64,000 nucleotides of DNA from assembly GCF_042159835.1 (NCBI RefSeq), contig NZ_JBBVGT010000002.1, positions 186,001 through 250,000 of the forward strand, in the 5' to 3' direction. This document shows positions 35,983-46,200 of the stretch, one piece after another (positions within the stretch are counted from its first letter, which is position 1; each line of letters begins with the position of its first letter). A model generated the notes under the pieces. That model was not told the origin of the DNA. It saw nothing but the letters and a program-made list of their open reading frames with translations, and searched no databases. The stretch comes from Albibacterium profundi. Lineage in GTDB: Bacteria > Bacteroidota > Bacteroidia > Sphingobacteriales > Sphingobacteriaceae. The position numbers and the translations under genes were made by a program.

Positions 35983-38388
35983 TTAAAAAATCTTCGGATA
36001 ACGTTGCGGATCAGCCTCATGCATCATTGCATAAACCGTTTCAATAATATCATCTTTAGATGGCTTCGAAAAATAATCACCGTCAGTACCATAAGGCGGT
36101 CTATGTTCGTGTGCAGTTAATGTTCGCGGTTGTCCATCTAGGTGGAAATAACCCTGCTGTTGCTCCAAGATTTGCTGTAAAATAAATGCAGAACCGCCAC
36201 CCGGCATATCCTCATCTACGATCAACAAACGGTTCGTTTTCTCCAAAGAACTTGCACATAAGTTATTCTTATCAAAAGGAAGTAGCGTTTGCGGGTCAAT
36301 AATTTCAATAGAAATACCTAGTTCCTCCAGTTCAACAGCCGCCTCTTCTACAATACGCACAGTCGAGCCATAAGATACGACCGTCACGTCACGTCCCTCC
36401 TTCAATAATTCAGCCTCACCCAGTGGAACCGTAAACTCACCCACATTTTCAGGCAAGACCTCCTTTAAGCGATAACCGTTCAAACTTTCAATTACCAGCG
36501 CCGGCTCATCAGACCGGAGTAGCACATTGTACATACCTGCCGCCTGCGTCATATTCCTTGGGACACAAATATGCAAGCCACGCAACGTATCCAGAATCAT
36601 CGCCATTGGAGAACCCGAATGCCAGATCCCTTCCAGGCGATGCCCCCTCGTACGAATAATCAACGGTGCTTTCTGGCCCCCTTTCGTACGATAACTCAAA
36701 GACGCCAAGTCGTCACTTAGGGCGGTAATACCATATAGCAAATAATCCAGGTATTGAATTTCGGCGATCGGCTTCAGTCCTCTTAGGGCCAAACCGATGC
36801 CCTGTCCGATAATCGAACTCTCGCGAATACCCGTATCAAATATCCGTTCCACACCAAACTTCGCTTGAAGTCCAGCAAACCCCTGATTCACATCACCAAT
36901 CACCCCCACGTCTTCACCAAAGGCCAATATTCTATTATCCCGTTCAAAGTTGGCCGAAAAACACGCATTCAAAACCTCTCTACCGTCAACCTTTTTACTA
37001 TCCGTATGATACTCAGGATCAATCTTATTTATATGATTTACTGCATCTTTACTTTCGGTAAATAACTTCGAATGGAAACGGTCGTCGTTTACCTTTTTAC
37101 GCTCCATATACCAGTCGACCAGTTCCCTCTTTGCTTCGGATTCCTGTCGTCTTAGCATACGTAATACCTTACGAACCGTACCATAAATATCCTTGAGCGA
37201 CGGCTCATAGGCCGTGCGTAAAGCCTCAGCCAAAGCAGATGCATCCTCGTCCTCTAAGTTCTTGATCAACTGAATCGCCTCTTCCTTTTCAATTTCAAAT
37301 ACCGCGATATAGTCATGCCAAGCCTGTTTCTGTATATTCTTTATTTTTGTTTTTGATTCCTTCTCGAGTTTATCCAGCTTCTCCTCCGAAATCACTTCCG
37401 TCTCTAAAATCCATTCCCGCATCTTCTTAATGCAGTCAAATTCCTCTTCCCAAGCCAGTCGTTCTTCCGACTTATAACGTTCATGCGAACCGGAAGTAGA
37501 ATGTCCTTGCGGTTGCGTCATTTCCGTCACATGAATCATCACCGGAATTTGCCTCTCTCTACAAATCTGAATAGCTCGTTCATAAGTAGCAACCAAAGCT
37601 GGGTAATCCCAACCTCTCACTTTGAAAATCTCATAACCCTCGCCTTTCTCATCTCGCTGAAATCCGCGTAGAACTTCAGAGATATCCCCTTTAGTCGTCT
37701 GGATTGAATTAGGAACCGATATACCATACCCATCATCCCATATTGATATAGCCATAGGCACCTGCATCACACCCGCCGCGTTAATCGTCTCGAAGAACAC
37801 GCCTTCAGATGTAGAAGCATTTCCTACAGTACCAAAAGCCACCTCATTTCCCTTATCAGAAAAAAGGGTCATATGTTCAAGATCCTCTCGTTCTCTGTAA
37901 ATTTTTGAAGCTTGCGCCAATCCTAACAACCGAGGCATCTGTCCCCCAGTTGTCGATATATCCGATGAAGAGTTCTTTTGTTTGAGTTGATCCAACCATG
38001 CCCCCGTTTCGTCAATTGTCCGCGTAGAAAAGTGACCATTCATCTGTCGCCCAGCCGAAGACGGCTCTGCTTCCAGATCTGGATGCGCATATAATTGAGC
38101 AAAGAACTTATGATAATCTGTCATACCGGTAGCGAAAGCAAAAGTTTGATCTCGATAATAACCGGACCGCCAATCACCATCCCGGAACACCTTCGCCATC
38201 GCTATCTGCGCTAGCTCTTTCCCATCACCAAAAATGCCGAATTTAGCCTTCCCTGTTAGCACTTCCTTCCGTCCTATCAAACTTATTTGCCTACTTTCGT
38301 AAGCCAAAAGGTAGTCGCTAACCAACTGATCCTTAAAGTCTTCGTAGCTAAGTTTATTTTTAGAGAGTAAATTCGTAATTTCTGACAT
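35983..38388 (-). CDS. 2-oxoacid dehydrogenase E1, fused alpha and beta subunits
   Basis: The 801-residue protein joins E1-alpha (about 1-420) and E1-beta (about 460-800). The alpha part has the thiamine diphosphate site (FGTVGNASTSEGVFFETIN, WDDGYGISVP); the beta part has LAFGEDVGVIGDVNQGFAGL, RIFDTGIRESSIIGQGIGLAL, RGHRLEGIWHSGSPMAM and VSYGSTVRIVEEA. It decarboxylates a branched-chain 2-oxoacid or pyruvate and passes the acyl group to E2 lipoate; this fusion is typical of Bacteroidota. The E2 and E3 partners are not in the window. The DUF2027, ispE and isomerase genes follow closely. Confidence 0.93.
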   Translation of the reverse strand: MSEITNLLSKNKLSYEDFKDQLVSDYLLAYESRQISLIGRKEVLTGKAKFGIFGDGKELAQIAMAKVFRDGDWRSGYYRDQTFAFATGMTDYHKFFAQLYAHPDLEAEPSSAGRQMNGHFSTRTIDETGAWLDQLKQKNSSSDISTTGGQMPRLLGLAQASKIYREREDLEHMTLFSDKGNEVAFGTVGNASTSEGVFFETINAAGVMQVPMAISIWDDGYGISVPNSIQTTKGDISEVLRGFQRDEKGEGYEIFKVRGWDYPALVATYERAIQICRERQIPVMIHVTEMTQPQGHSTSGSHERYKSEERLAWEEEFDCIKKMREWILETEVISEEKLDKLEKESKTKIKNIQKQAWHDYIAVFEIEKEEAIQLIKNLEDEDASALAEALRTAYEPSLKDIYGTVRKVLRMLRRQESEAKRELVDWYMERKKVNDDRFHSKLFTESKDAVNHINKIDPEYHTDSKKVDGREVLNACFSANFERDNRILAFGEDVGVIGDVNQGFAGLQAKFGVERIFDTGIRESSIIGQGIGLALRGLKPIAEIQYLDYLLYGITALSDDLASLSYRTKGGQKAPLIIRTRGHRLEGIWHSGSPMAMILDTLRGLHICVPRNMTQAAGMYNVLLRSDEPALVIESLNGYRLKEVLPENVGEFTVPLGEAELLKEGRDVTVVSYGSTVRIVEEAAVELEELGISIEIIDPQTLLPFDKNNLCASSLEKTNRLLIVDEDMPGGGSAFILQQILEQQQGYFHLDGQPRTLTAHEHRPPYGTDGDYFSKPSKDDIIETVYAMMHEADPQRYPKIF

Positions 38389-38429
38389 GATTCTTGCTCT
38401 ATACTCTAAATGATGGTTATGTGAAAAAT

Positions 38430-38437
38430 CAAAGATA
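38430..38437 (-). promoter_or_regulatory. -7 box for the E1 gene
   Basis: The reverse strand reads TATCTTTG, an exact TAnnTTTG match, 42 bases before the E1 start. It lies in the 130-base divergent gap with the DUF1573 gene. A TTTG at the right spacing was not found. Confidence 0.5.
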
Positions 38438-38463
38438 AAGAAAATATAACAAACAATTATTTG

Positions 38464-38471
38464 TACTTTTG
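38464..38471 (+). promoter_or_regulatory. -7 box for the DUF1573 gene
   Basis: TACTTTTG matches TAnnTTTG and is 48 bases before the ATG at 38519. The longer frame starting at 38492 remains possible, but the shorter one gives a clean signal peptide. Confidence 0.45.
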
Positions 38472-38518
38472 AGCATAGTCACGTTAAATCATTGAAACAC
38501 TGTACTAAAATTAAGAAA

Positions 38519-38902
38519 ATGAAAAAATCACTTTTATTACTTTTTATAGCCGTTTCCTTTGTAGGGTTTTCATCCATGATTGCACAAGACGCACCCGAAT
38601 TCAAGTTTGAACAAGAAACTCACGATTTCGGGAAAATCCCTCAAGGAACCCCAGTAAGTCACGAATTTACTTTCACCAATACAGGTGAAGAGCCTTTAAT
38701 TATCAACAAAGTAGAGTCTACCTGTGGTTGTACAGTTCCCGAGTATACGAAGACACCTATTAAGCCGGGCGAAACTGGAAAAATCAAGATTACCTTTGAC
38801 GCCGCTGCGGCCAGTCCATTTTCAAAAATGGTAACTATCCGCTCCAATGCCAAAACCCCTGTCAAAGCGCTTTACATCAAGGGAGTCGTACAGAAAAAAT
38901 AA
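38519..38902 (+). CDS. DUF1573 domain-containing secreted protein
   Basis: From the ATG at 38519 the protein has 127 residues. A signal peptide (MKKSLLLLFIAVSFVGFSSM, cleavage near IAQ) precedes a single immunoglobulin-like DUF1573 domain with FKFEQETHDFGKIPQGTPVS, EFTFTNTGEEPLIINKVEST, CGCTVPEY and KITFDAAAASPFSKMVTIRS. It resembles ASH/MSP-type domains and is common in Bacteroidota, probably periplasmic; the function is unknown. The aminotransferase gene follows after 34 bases. Confidence 0.9.
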   Translation: MKKSLLLLFIAVSFVGFSSMIAQDAPEFKFEQETHDFGKIPQGTPVSHEFTFTNTGEEPLIINKVESTCGCTVPEYTKTPIKPGETGKIKITFDAAAASPFSKMVTIRSNAKTPVKALYIKGVVQKK

Positions 38903-38936
38903 AACAAACAACATACACATAAGTTTACATCTTAAC

Positions 38937-40133
38937 ATGCCAGAAATTTCGAAAAAAGGCATTGCTATGCCTGCTTCACCCATTCGGAGACTCACTCCAT
39001 TTGCCGATTTAGCAAAGAAAAATGGTAAGAAGATATATCATTTAAATATTGGTCAACCAGATATTGCTACACCGGAAATCATGTTAGACGCAGTCAAAAA
39101 CATTGATTTTACGGTATGGGCATACACCGCCTCAGAAGGAACTGAATCTTACCGAAATAAGTTGACCGAATACTATAATGCACTAGGTTATAATATAACC
39201 AGCGATCAGATTATCGTTACCAACGGAGGATCCGAAGCTATCTCATTTGCTATGCAATCCTGCTTGGATTCAGGCGACGAGATCATCATCCCCGAACCCT
39301 TTTATGCAAACTACAATGGATTTGCCTGTATGGCCGATGTAGTCATCAAACCCATACTCTCAACCATCGAAAACGGCTTTGCCCTACCTCCTATTTCAGA
39401 ATTCGAGAAATCAATCACTGAAAAGACCAAAGCCATTTTTATTTGCAATCCGAACAATCCCACCGGATACCTTTATTCTAGGGACGAGTTAGAAATCCTA
39501 CGCGATCTCTGTATAAAACATGACCTCTACCTATTTTCTGATGAAGCCTATCGCGAATTCTGTTATGATGGACGGGAATTTGTATCACCCATGCACTTAG
39601 ATGGTATCGAAGAACAGGTAGTCGTTTTAGACACGGTTTCCAAGCGCTACAGTGCTTGTGGCGCACGACTAGGTTGCCTCATTACCAAAAATCAGAAAGT
39701 CTACCAAGTTGCGCTTAAATTTGCCCAAGCCAGGCTCAGCCCGCCACTTGTAGCGCAAATTGCCGGCGAAGCCGCGGTAGACACACCGACAAGCTACTTT
39801 CAACAAGTTAAAGATGAATATACCCAGCGTCGTAACCTTTTAGCCGACGGTCTTAATGGTATCCCCGGAGTCAAATGTCCCATTCCTGGCGGCGCCTTCT
39901 ATATCGTTGCGCAATTACCTATAGATGATGCCGACGACTTCTGTCAATGGATGCTAGAGAAATTCGAATACAATAATGAAACCGTCATGTTAGCCCCTGC
40001 CACCGGCTTTTACAGCACAGATGGTGAAGGAAAAAACGAAGTCCGTTTGGCCTACGTCCTCAATCAAGATGACCTGAAAAAAGCACTAGTCTGCTTAGAA
40101 AAAGGACTAGAAGCATACCAAAATACCCATTAA
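38937..40133 (+). CDS. Class I/II pyridoxal-phosphate aminotransferase
   Basis: From the ATG at 38937 the protein has 398 residues; the longer frame overlaps DUF1573 and is unlikely. The fold-type I signatures are present: HLNIGQPDIATPEIM, IVTNGGSEAISFAMQSCLDSG, FICNPNNPTGYLYSRDELE, LFSDEAYREFCYDG and VVLDTVSKRYSACGARLGCL with the PLP lysine in SKR. It resembles the aspartate/aromatic aminotransferase group; the substrate is uncertain. It is the last ordinary gene before the NRPS-PKS cluster, and its stop codon lies inside the conserved promoter block at 40123-40142. Confidence 0.88.
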   Translation: MPEISKKGIAMPASPIRRLTPFADLAKKNGKKIYHLNIGQPDIATPEIMLDAVKNIDFTVWAYTASEGTESYRNKLTEYYNALGYNITSDQIIVTNGGSEAISFAMQSCLDSGDEIIIPEPFYANYNGFACMADVVIKPILSTIENGFALPPISEFEKSITEKTKAIFICNPNNPTGYLYSRDELEILRDLCIKHDLYLFSDEAYREFCYDGREFVSPMHLDGIEEQVVVLDTVSKRYSACGARLGCLITKNQKVYQVALKFAQARLSPPLVAQIAGEAAVDTPTSYFQQVKDEYTQRRNLLADGLNGIPGVKCPIPGGAFYIVAQLPIDDADDFCQWMLEKFEYNNETVMLAPATGFYSTDGEGKNEVRLAYVLNQDDLKKALVCLEKGLEAYQNTH

Positions 40134-40172
40134 TCGGTATTGATAGCCCAACCCTAGCAAGATACCTTTATT
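40123..40172 (+). promoter_or_regulatory. Conserved promoter/operator element before NRPS-PKS gene 1
   Basis: ATACCCATTAATCGGTATTG (40123-40142) contains the inverted pair ATACC / GGTAT. Exactly 20 bases after its final TATTG comes TACCTTTATT (40163-40172), one base from the TAnnTTTG -7 box. The same arrangement occurs at 55247-55296 before gene 3 with 18 of 20 bases identical in the first block. I read TATTG as the -33 element, TACCTTTA as the -7 and the ATACC/GGTAT dyad as a possible operator over the -33 region. Confidence 0.6.
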
Positions 40173-40200
40173 AAAAAAACTGAAGGTATGTTCTAGGGTT
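40150..40200 (+). promoter_or_regulatory. Long inverted repeat across the gene 1 promoter region
   Basis: AACCCTAG (40150-40157) pairs with CTAGGGTT (40193-40200), and ATACCTT (40162-40168) with AAGGTAT (40183-40189), giving a 15-17 bp interrupted stem with a 14-base loop. No T run follows, so it does not look like a simple terminator. It spans the proposed -7 box, so it could act as a DNA operator or, in a read-through transcript from the aminotransferase gene, as an RNA fold. Confidence 0.6.
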
Positions 40201-40240
40201 TGTCATGTGACCCTAGATCATTCCTTTGTAAATAAAGGAA
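40193..40240 (+). promoter_or_regulatory. Leader hairpins before gene 1: competing stem and masked ribosome site
   Basis: CTAGGGT (40193-40199) can pair with ACCCTAG (40210-40216) instead of with the upstream AACCCTAG, so the two stems exclude each other. Next, TTCCTTT (40221-40227) pairs perfectly with AAAGGAA (40234-40240) around six bases; the right arm holds AAAGGA, a Shine-Dalgarno-like sequence just before the ATG at 40242. Opening this short stem would expose the start. Confidence 0.5.
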
Positions 40241-40241
40241 A

Positions 40242-43200
40242 ATGGGTAACAGTACATTCCAATACAAAACCATTGTCGACTTGTTTAGAGAACAGGTTGA
40301 CCGGGCCCCCGATAACATTGCGGTTGAATTTAACGACGAGAGCCTTACCTACCGTCAACTCGATGAAAAATCAAATCAATTAGCTCATTATTTACAATCC
40401 GCTGGCGTCGGCGAAGAAACCCTTGTACCCCTTTGTTTAAACCGCTCAATGGACATGATCATTGGTGCCTTGGGTATCCTAAAAGCAGGAGGAGCCTATG
40501 TTCCTATTGACCCGGAATACCCGATTGATCGGATCCTCTACACCATACAAGATACCCAAGCCCGTGTAATCATCACTGAAACTGGCACTTTACTATCTGC
40601 CACAGAAATAGAAAACACCCAAACTATTTTATTAGATCGCGAAGATGCAAGTATCGGCAAGCAAGCAATTAGCTCTCCCGAAGTCACCGTCAAGCCCGAA
40701 AACCTTTGCTATATAATCTATACATCCGGTTCAACTGGAAGACCTAAAGGGGTGATGATCGAGCACCGGAACGTAGTTAGGCTCTTTTTCAATGATTCGC
40801 CTTTATTTGACTTTAATGAGAATGATATTTGGACCATGTTCCATTCATTCTGTTTTGATTTTTCGGTATGGGAGATGTATGGTGCATTATTTTTCGGGGG
40901 AAAAGTAATCGTAATTCCTAAAAGTACGGCTCAAGACAGCGCTGCTTACGCAGAACTTTTGGAGATAAAGAATGTCACCGTCCTTAACCAAACACCGTCA
41001 GCCTTCTATCTTCTCCAAGAACATATTTTAGATAGAAAACCCAATTTGAACATACGCTTCATCATATTCGGTGGGGAGGCACTCAATCCCAGCAAACTAA
41101 AACAATGGAAAGAAACGTATCCAAAATGTAAATTAATTAACATGTATGGCATCACCGAAACGACTGTACATGTTACTTATCAAGAAATAAGTCAAGAGCA
41201 TTACGAAAGCAGTAAGAGCGTTATCGGCAAACCTATTCCAACCCTATACACCTACATCTTAGATGAAAATCAAAAACAAGTTCCTTATGGAGTTGAAGGA
41301 GAACTTTATGTCGGTGGCGCCGGATTAGCGCGTGGTTATCTTAACATGCCCGACCTGACTTCCGAGCGCTTTATCCTTGATCATCTCGGCTCGGAACCTT
41401 CAGCAAGGCTTTATCGAACAGGTGACTTAGCTAAAATGCATGAAAATAAAGAATTAGAATATCTAGGAAGAATCGATGATCAAGTCAAAATACGCGGATT
41501 TAGAATCGAACTTGCTGAGATCGAATCTGTTCTTCTCGAAATACCGACAATAAACCAGGCTATTGTTCTTGCCAACGAAGATCAGGCTGGTAACAAACGA
41601 CTAGTCGCATATTTGGTGACAGAAGAACAGCTAGAAAACGATACAATTACCAATCATTTAGCTACTAAACTCCCCAGCTATATGATTCCTCAACTATTCG
41701 TTCCTATCGAAAGCATACCGCTTACATCAAACGGCAAGATCGACAAAAAAAACCTGCCAAATCCAGATGCGTCAGATTTAATAAAAACATTGTATGCTGC
41801 TCCGACCAATGAACTCGAAGCAAAATTGACGAAGCTTATCAAAAATATCCTTCAAGTCAACCGGGTTGGTATTGACGATAACTTCTTTGAATTGGGAGGG
41901 AATTCCTTATTAGCACAAAAAGTGATCTCCAACTTATCGGAAATAAACGTCAAGCTGCCAATCACAAAACTTTATCAATATCCCACCGTCAGAAAACTTG
42001 CCGGTGAGCTCCAGAAAGACGAAAAAACAACACACACGAAACGGAAACCCAGACCGGCCCAGAAATCAGACGTCGCCGTTATAGGTATGGCTGGACGCTT
42101 TCCTGGAGCCAGTACCATCAACGAACTCTGGCAGAATTTGAGGTACGGAAAGGAAAGCATTACATTCTTTTCAAAGGAGGAACTAGACCATTCTCTTCCG
42201 CAATCTCTGATAGAAGACGCTGACTACGTAGCCGCACGTGGCGTTATTTCCGATGCGAAGGTTTTTGACGCAAATTTCTTTGAAATCAACACCAAAATCG
42301 CGGAGGTGTTAGATCCTCAACACCGAAAGTTCCTTGAAATCTCATGGGAGGCGTTGGAGCAGGCAGGCTACGCATCCTGTGCCGGAGAATCGATCGGCGT
42401 TTATGCAGGATCAAGCAGCAATACCTATTTCAATAACAATATCTATCCAAACAAAGATCTTATGGCGCGGGTTGGAGACTTCCAAGTTCTTACCTTGAGC
42501 GACAAAGACTTTCTCGCTACCCGCGTTGCCTATTGTTTTGACTTAAAAGGTCCGGCCCTTACCGTTCAATCTGCCTGTTCTACTTCCCTACTTGCCATCG
42601 CTGAAGCAGTAAAAAGCATCAGATCAGGTCAGTGCGATGTCGCTTTAGCGGGTGGTGTTGCCATCAACTCCCCTATCAATAGTGGCCACCTCTATGAAGA
42701 GGGGTCGATATTAAGTTCCGATGGTCACTGCCGTACTTTTGATGCGGAAGCCAAAGGCACCGTGTTTAGTGATGGGGCGGCGGTTATTCTTTTAAAAGAC
42801 CTAAAACAAGCCGAAGAAGATGGAGATTTCATCTATGGCGTGATTAAAGGAATTGGCATCAATAACGACGGTGGCGGTAAAGGAAGCTTTACGGCGCCAA
42901 GCTCTGAAGGCCAAGCAACAAGTATCCTGAATGCACTAGAAGATGCTCAAGTTGACCCAGCAAGTATCTCTTATGTTGAAGCCCATGGAACCGCTACACC
43001 GATCGGCGACCCGATTGAAATCGAAGGGCTGAACATTGCTTTTGGAGAACAAGAGAAGAAACAATATTGTGCCCTCGGTTCTATTAAGAGTAATATGGGA
43101 CATTTAACTCAAGCAGCTGGTGCTGCAGGTTTCATCAAAACAGTTCTCTCGCTTCACCATCAAGAATTACCACCGTCTATCAACTTCAGTAAAACCAACC

Positions 43201-46200
43201 CACATCTGAATCTCGAAGAAAGTCCTTTTTATGTAAACGATCAATTATCCAAGTGGGAATCTGACGGCATCAGACGAGCCGGCGTCAGCTCCTTTGGTGT
43301 AGGCGGCACCAATGTCCATGTCATACTAGAAGAATACCAACAAACAGAAAAAGAAAGCTCGGCTGGTCGCCCGTATGAGCTGTTAACTTGGTCCGCTAAA
43401 TCAAAAGAGAGTGTTGATGCATATGCAGAAAAACTCAAAGATCATATCCAAGAAAACTCAGATCTTAATTTGGCGGACGTAGCTTACAGTCTACAGACCA
43501 GCAAGGCGACCTTTAATCATCGTCGATTTGCAATTGCCTCAAACAATCAAGATTTAATCGAAAAGCTCAATCCTCTATTCCAGTCGGCCGATACTAAAAA
43601 TTTAAAAGAGAAACCCGGCAACCTCATATTTGTATTCCCAGGTCAGGGGGCTCAATACATCAATATGGGTAAAGAGCTGTACACAAACGAAGCGATATTC
43701 AAAGAGGCTGTCGACGAATGCGCCGAGTTATTGAAGTCCGAATTAGGAGAAGATATAAGGGACATCATCTTTACTGACAGTGAGAATAAACACAAAATTG
43801 ATACGCTCAACAATACCTATTACACTCAACCCGCATTGTTCGTAACCGAATATGCACTTGCTAAGCTTTGGATGTCCCTAGGTGCAGAACCAAACTGGTA
43901 TATCGGTCACAGCATCGGCGAATTCGTAGCAGCCCATTTAGCCGGCGTCTTCAGTTTAAAAGACGCATTGCACCTCATTGCCAATCGCGGTAAATTAATG
44001 AGCAGTCTGGCTGCCGGAAGCATGTTAGCGGTTCGTACAAACCATAAAAACATCGAAGGGTTCCTGCCGACTGAATTATCACTCGCCGCAATCAACAGCC
44101 AACATCTATGTGTAGTAGCAGGTCCATCAGAAGCTGTGCAGAAATTTATACACACGCTCGAAGAAAACGAAATAGTATCTAAATTACTGCACACCAGCCA
44201 TGCTTTCCACTCATCGATGATGGATGAAATCGTTGAACCATTTGCTGAGCTAACACGATCTCTGACCTTAAATGTCCCACAAAAGCCCATTATCTCAACC
44301 GTTACCGGCACCTGGCTAAAAGACTCCGATGCAACCGACCCTATCTATTGGGCAAAGCATTTACGGTCAACGGTACGCTTCTCCGATGCCGTCCAAACAG
44401 CTTTAGAAGAAGAACCCAACTCTTTATTTATGGAAATAGGGCCGCGGAATGGTTCCACGACTTTAATTCGCCAACATATTCAAAAACAGAACGCAACTGC
44501 TATTGCGGCACTTGAACATCAAAGCAATCAGAATGAATACGTCTCATTCCTAAGAGGTATCGGCCATGCCTGGCTCAATGGCTTAGAAATCGACTGGCAA
44601 GCATACTATTATAATCAAAAACGAAAAACCGTCAGCACGCCGACCTATGCTTTTGAAAAGAAAGAATGTTGGGTGGAACCGGTCACTATCCTGTCAGCTG
44701 CGCCTGCTACACCGTCAGAACAACCAAAAACTCAACAACCCGTGACAAATCAAATTTCGACACCACATTATAACACCGAAATGAGAAAGACTCAATTAAT
44801 TGAAAAAATCAAATCAATACTTGAAAATGCATCCGGCATAGAAACAGCCGGCATGAATTCCGAATCAAGCTTTTTTGAAATCGGTCTTGATTCTCTTCTA
44901 TTAACCCAGGTAGCACTTACTCTCAAGAAAGAGTTTAAACTACCTATTACCTTTCGAAAACTTACAGAGGAATACGATAGTCTATCAGCTTTAGCTGATT
45001 ATTTAGATGCAAATTTGCCCGACGATACCCAGCCGAATATACCAGCAGTACCAGTGAATGTACTTGTACCGTCTTCATCTACACCCAATCTACAAGCAAC
45101 CGACCTTACAGCAAGCGACAATGCGATTGGCTTAATCTCTCAACAGATCAATTTATTAGCTCAGCAAATTTCGCTTCTTCAAAATGGCAGTACTTCCAAT
45201 CATAATGGTCATTCGCTAAAAGTTGCATCAAATCAATCTTCAGATTCAGATATTACGCCAGAGGAAGCCGTTGAACTGAAAAAACCGTTCGGTGCTACCG
45301 CGAAGATCGACAAACAAAGGGCAGATCTTTCAGCGAGCCAACATCAATTCTTAGAAAAATTCATCACACGCTATAACCAAAAAACCACTAAGAGCAAGGC
45401 TTACACCCAGCAACACAGAAGACAGATGGCAGATCCGCGCGTCGTATCCGGTTTCCGTCCCCTCACCAAGGAAATGACCTATCAACTCGTCGTAGAAAAA
45501 TCAAAAGGCAGCTATCTATGGGATATTGATGGCAATCAATACATCGATTTGCTCAACGGCTTTGGTTCCAACCTACTCGGCTATCAGCCGGACTTTCTCA
45601 AAAAAGCATTGATTGATCAAATTGAGAAAGGGTATGAAATCGGTCCACAGCACGTACTTGCAGGCGAAGTCAGTCAGCTAATCTGTGAGTTTACAGGTCA
45701 TGACCGTGTAGGTCTATGTAATACTGGTTCAGAGGCTGTTCTGGGCGCTATGCGCATAGCCAGAACGGTTACCGGTAAATCGTTGATTGTAGCCTTTACA
45801 GGATCATACCATGGCATTGTTGACGAGGTACTGGTTCGCGGCACCAAAAAACTAAAGAGTTTTCCTGCTGCATCGGGGATTATGCCTGAAGCAGTACAAA
45901 ATATGCTGATCCTCGATTATGGTACCGAGGAAAGCCTTCAGATTATAAAAGACAGAGCAGATGAAATTGCCGCCGTTTTGGTTGAGCCTGTTCAAAGCAG
46001 AAGACCAGAGTTTCAGCCCATTGAATTTCTCAAAGAATTACGAAAGACCACAACCCAAAAAGAGGTTGTTCTGATTTTTGATGAAATTATCACCGGTTTC
46101 AGAATGCATCCTGGAGGAGCGCAAGCTCTCTTTGGTATCAAAGCAGATATAGCGACCTATGGAAAAGTTGTCGGCGGCGGTGTTTCTATTGGTATCATCG

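Noticed and set aside
40150..40200. Hairpin as a plain terminator for the upstream aminotransferase gene.
   Set aside because: No T run follows the stem, and the repeat spans the proposed promoter.
43907..44311. 134-residue reverse-strand frame inside the AT domain of gene 1.
   Set aside because: Shadow of the PKS reading frame with no independent signal.
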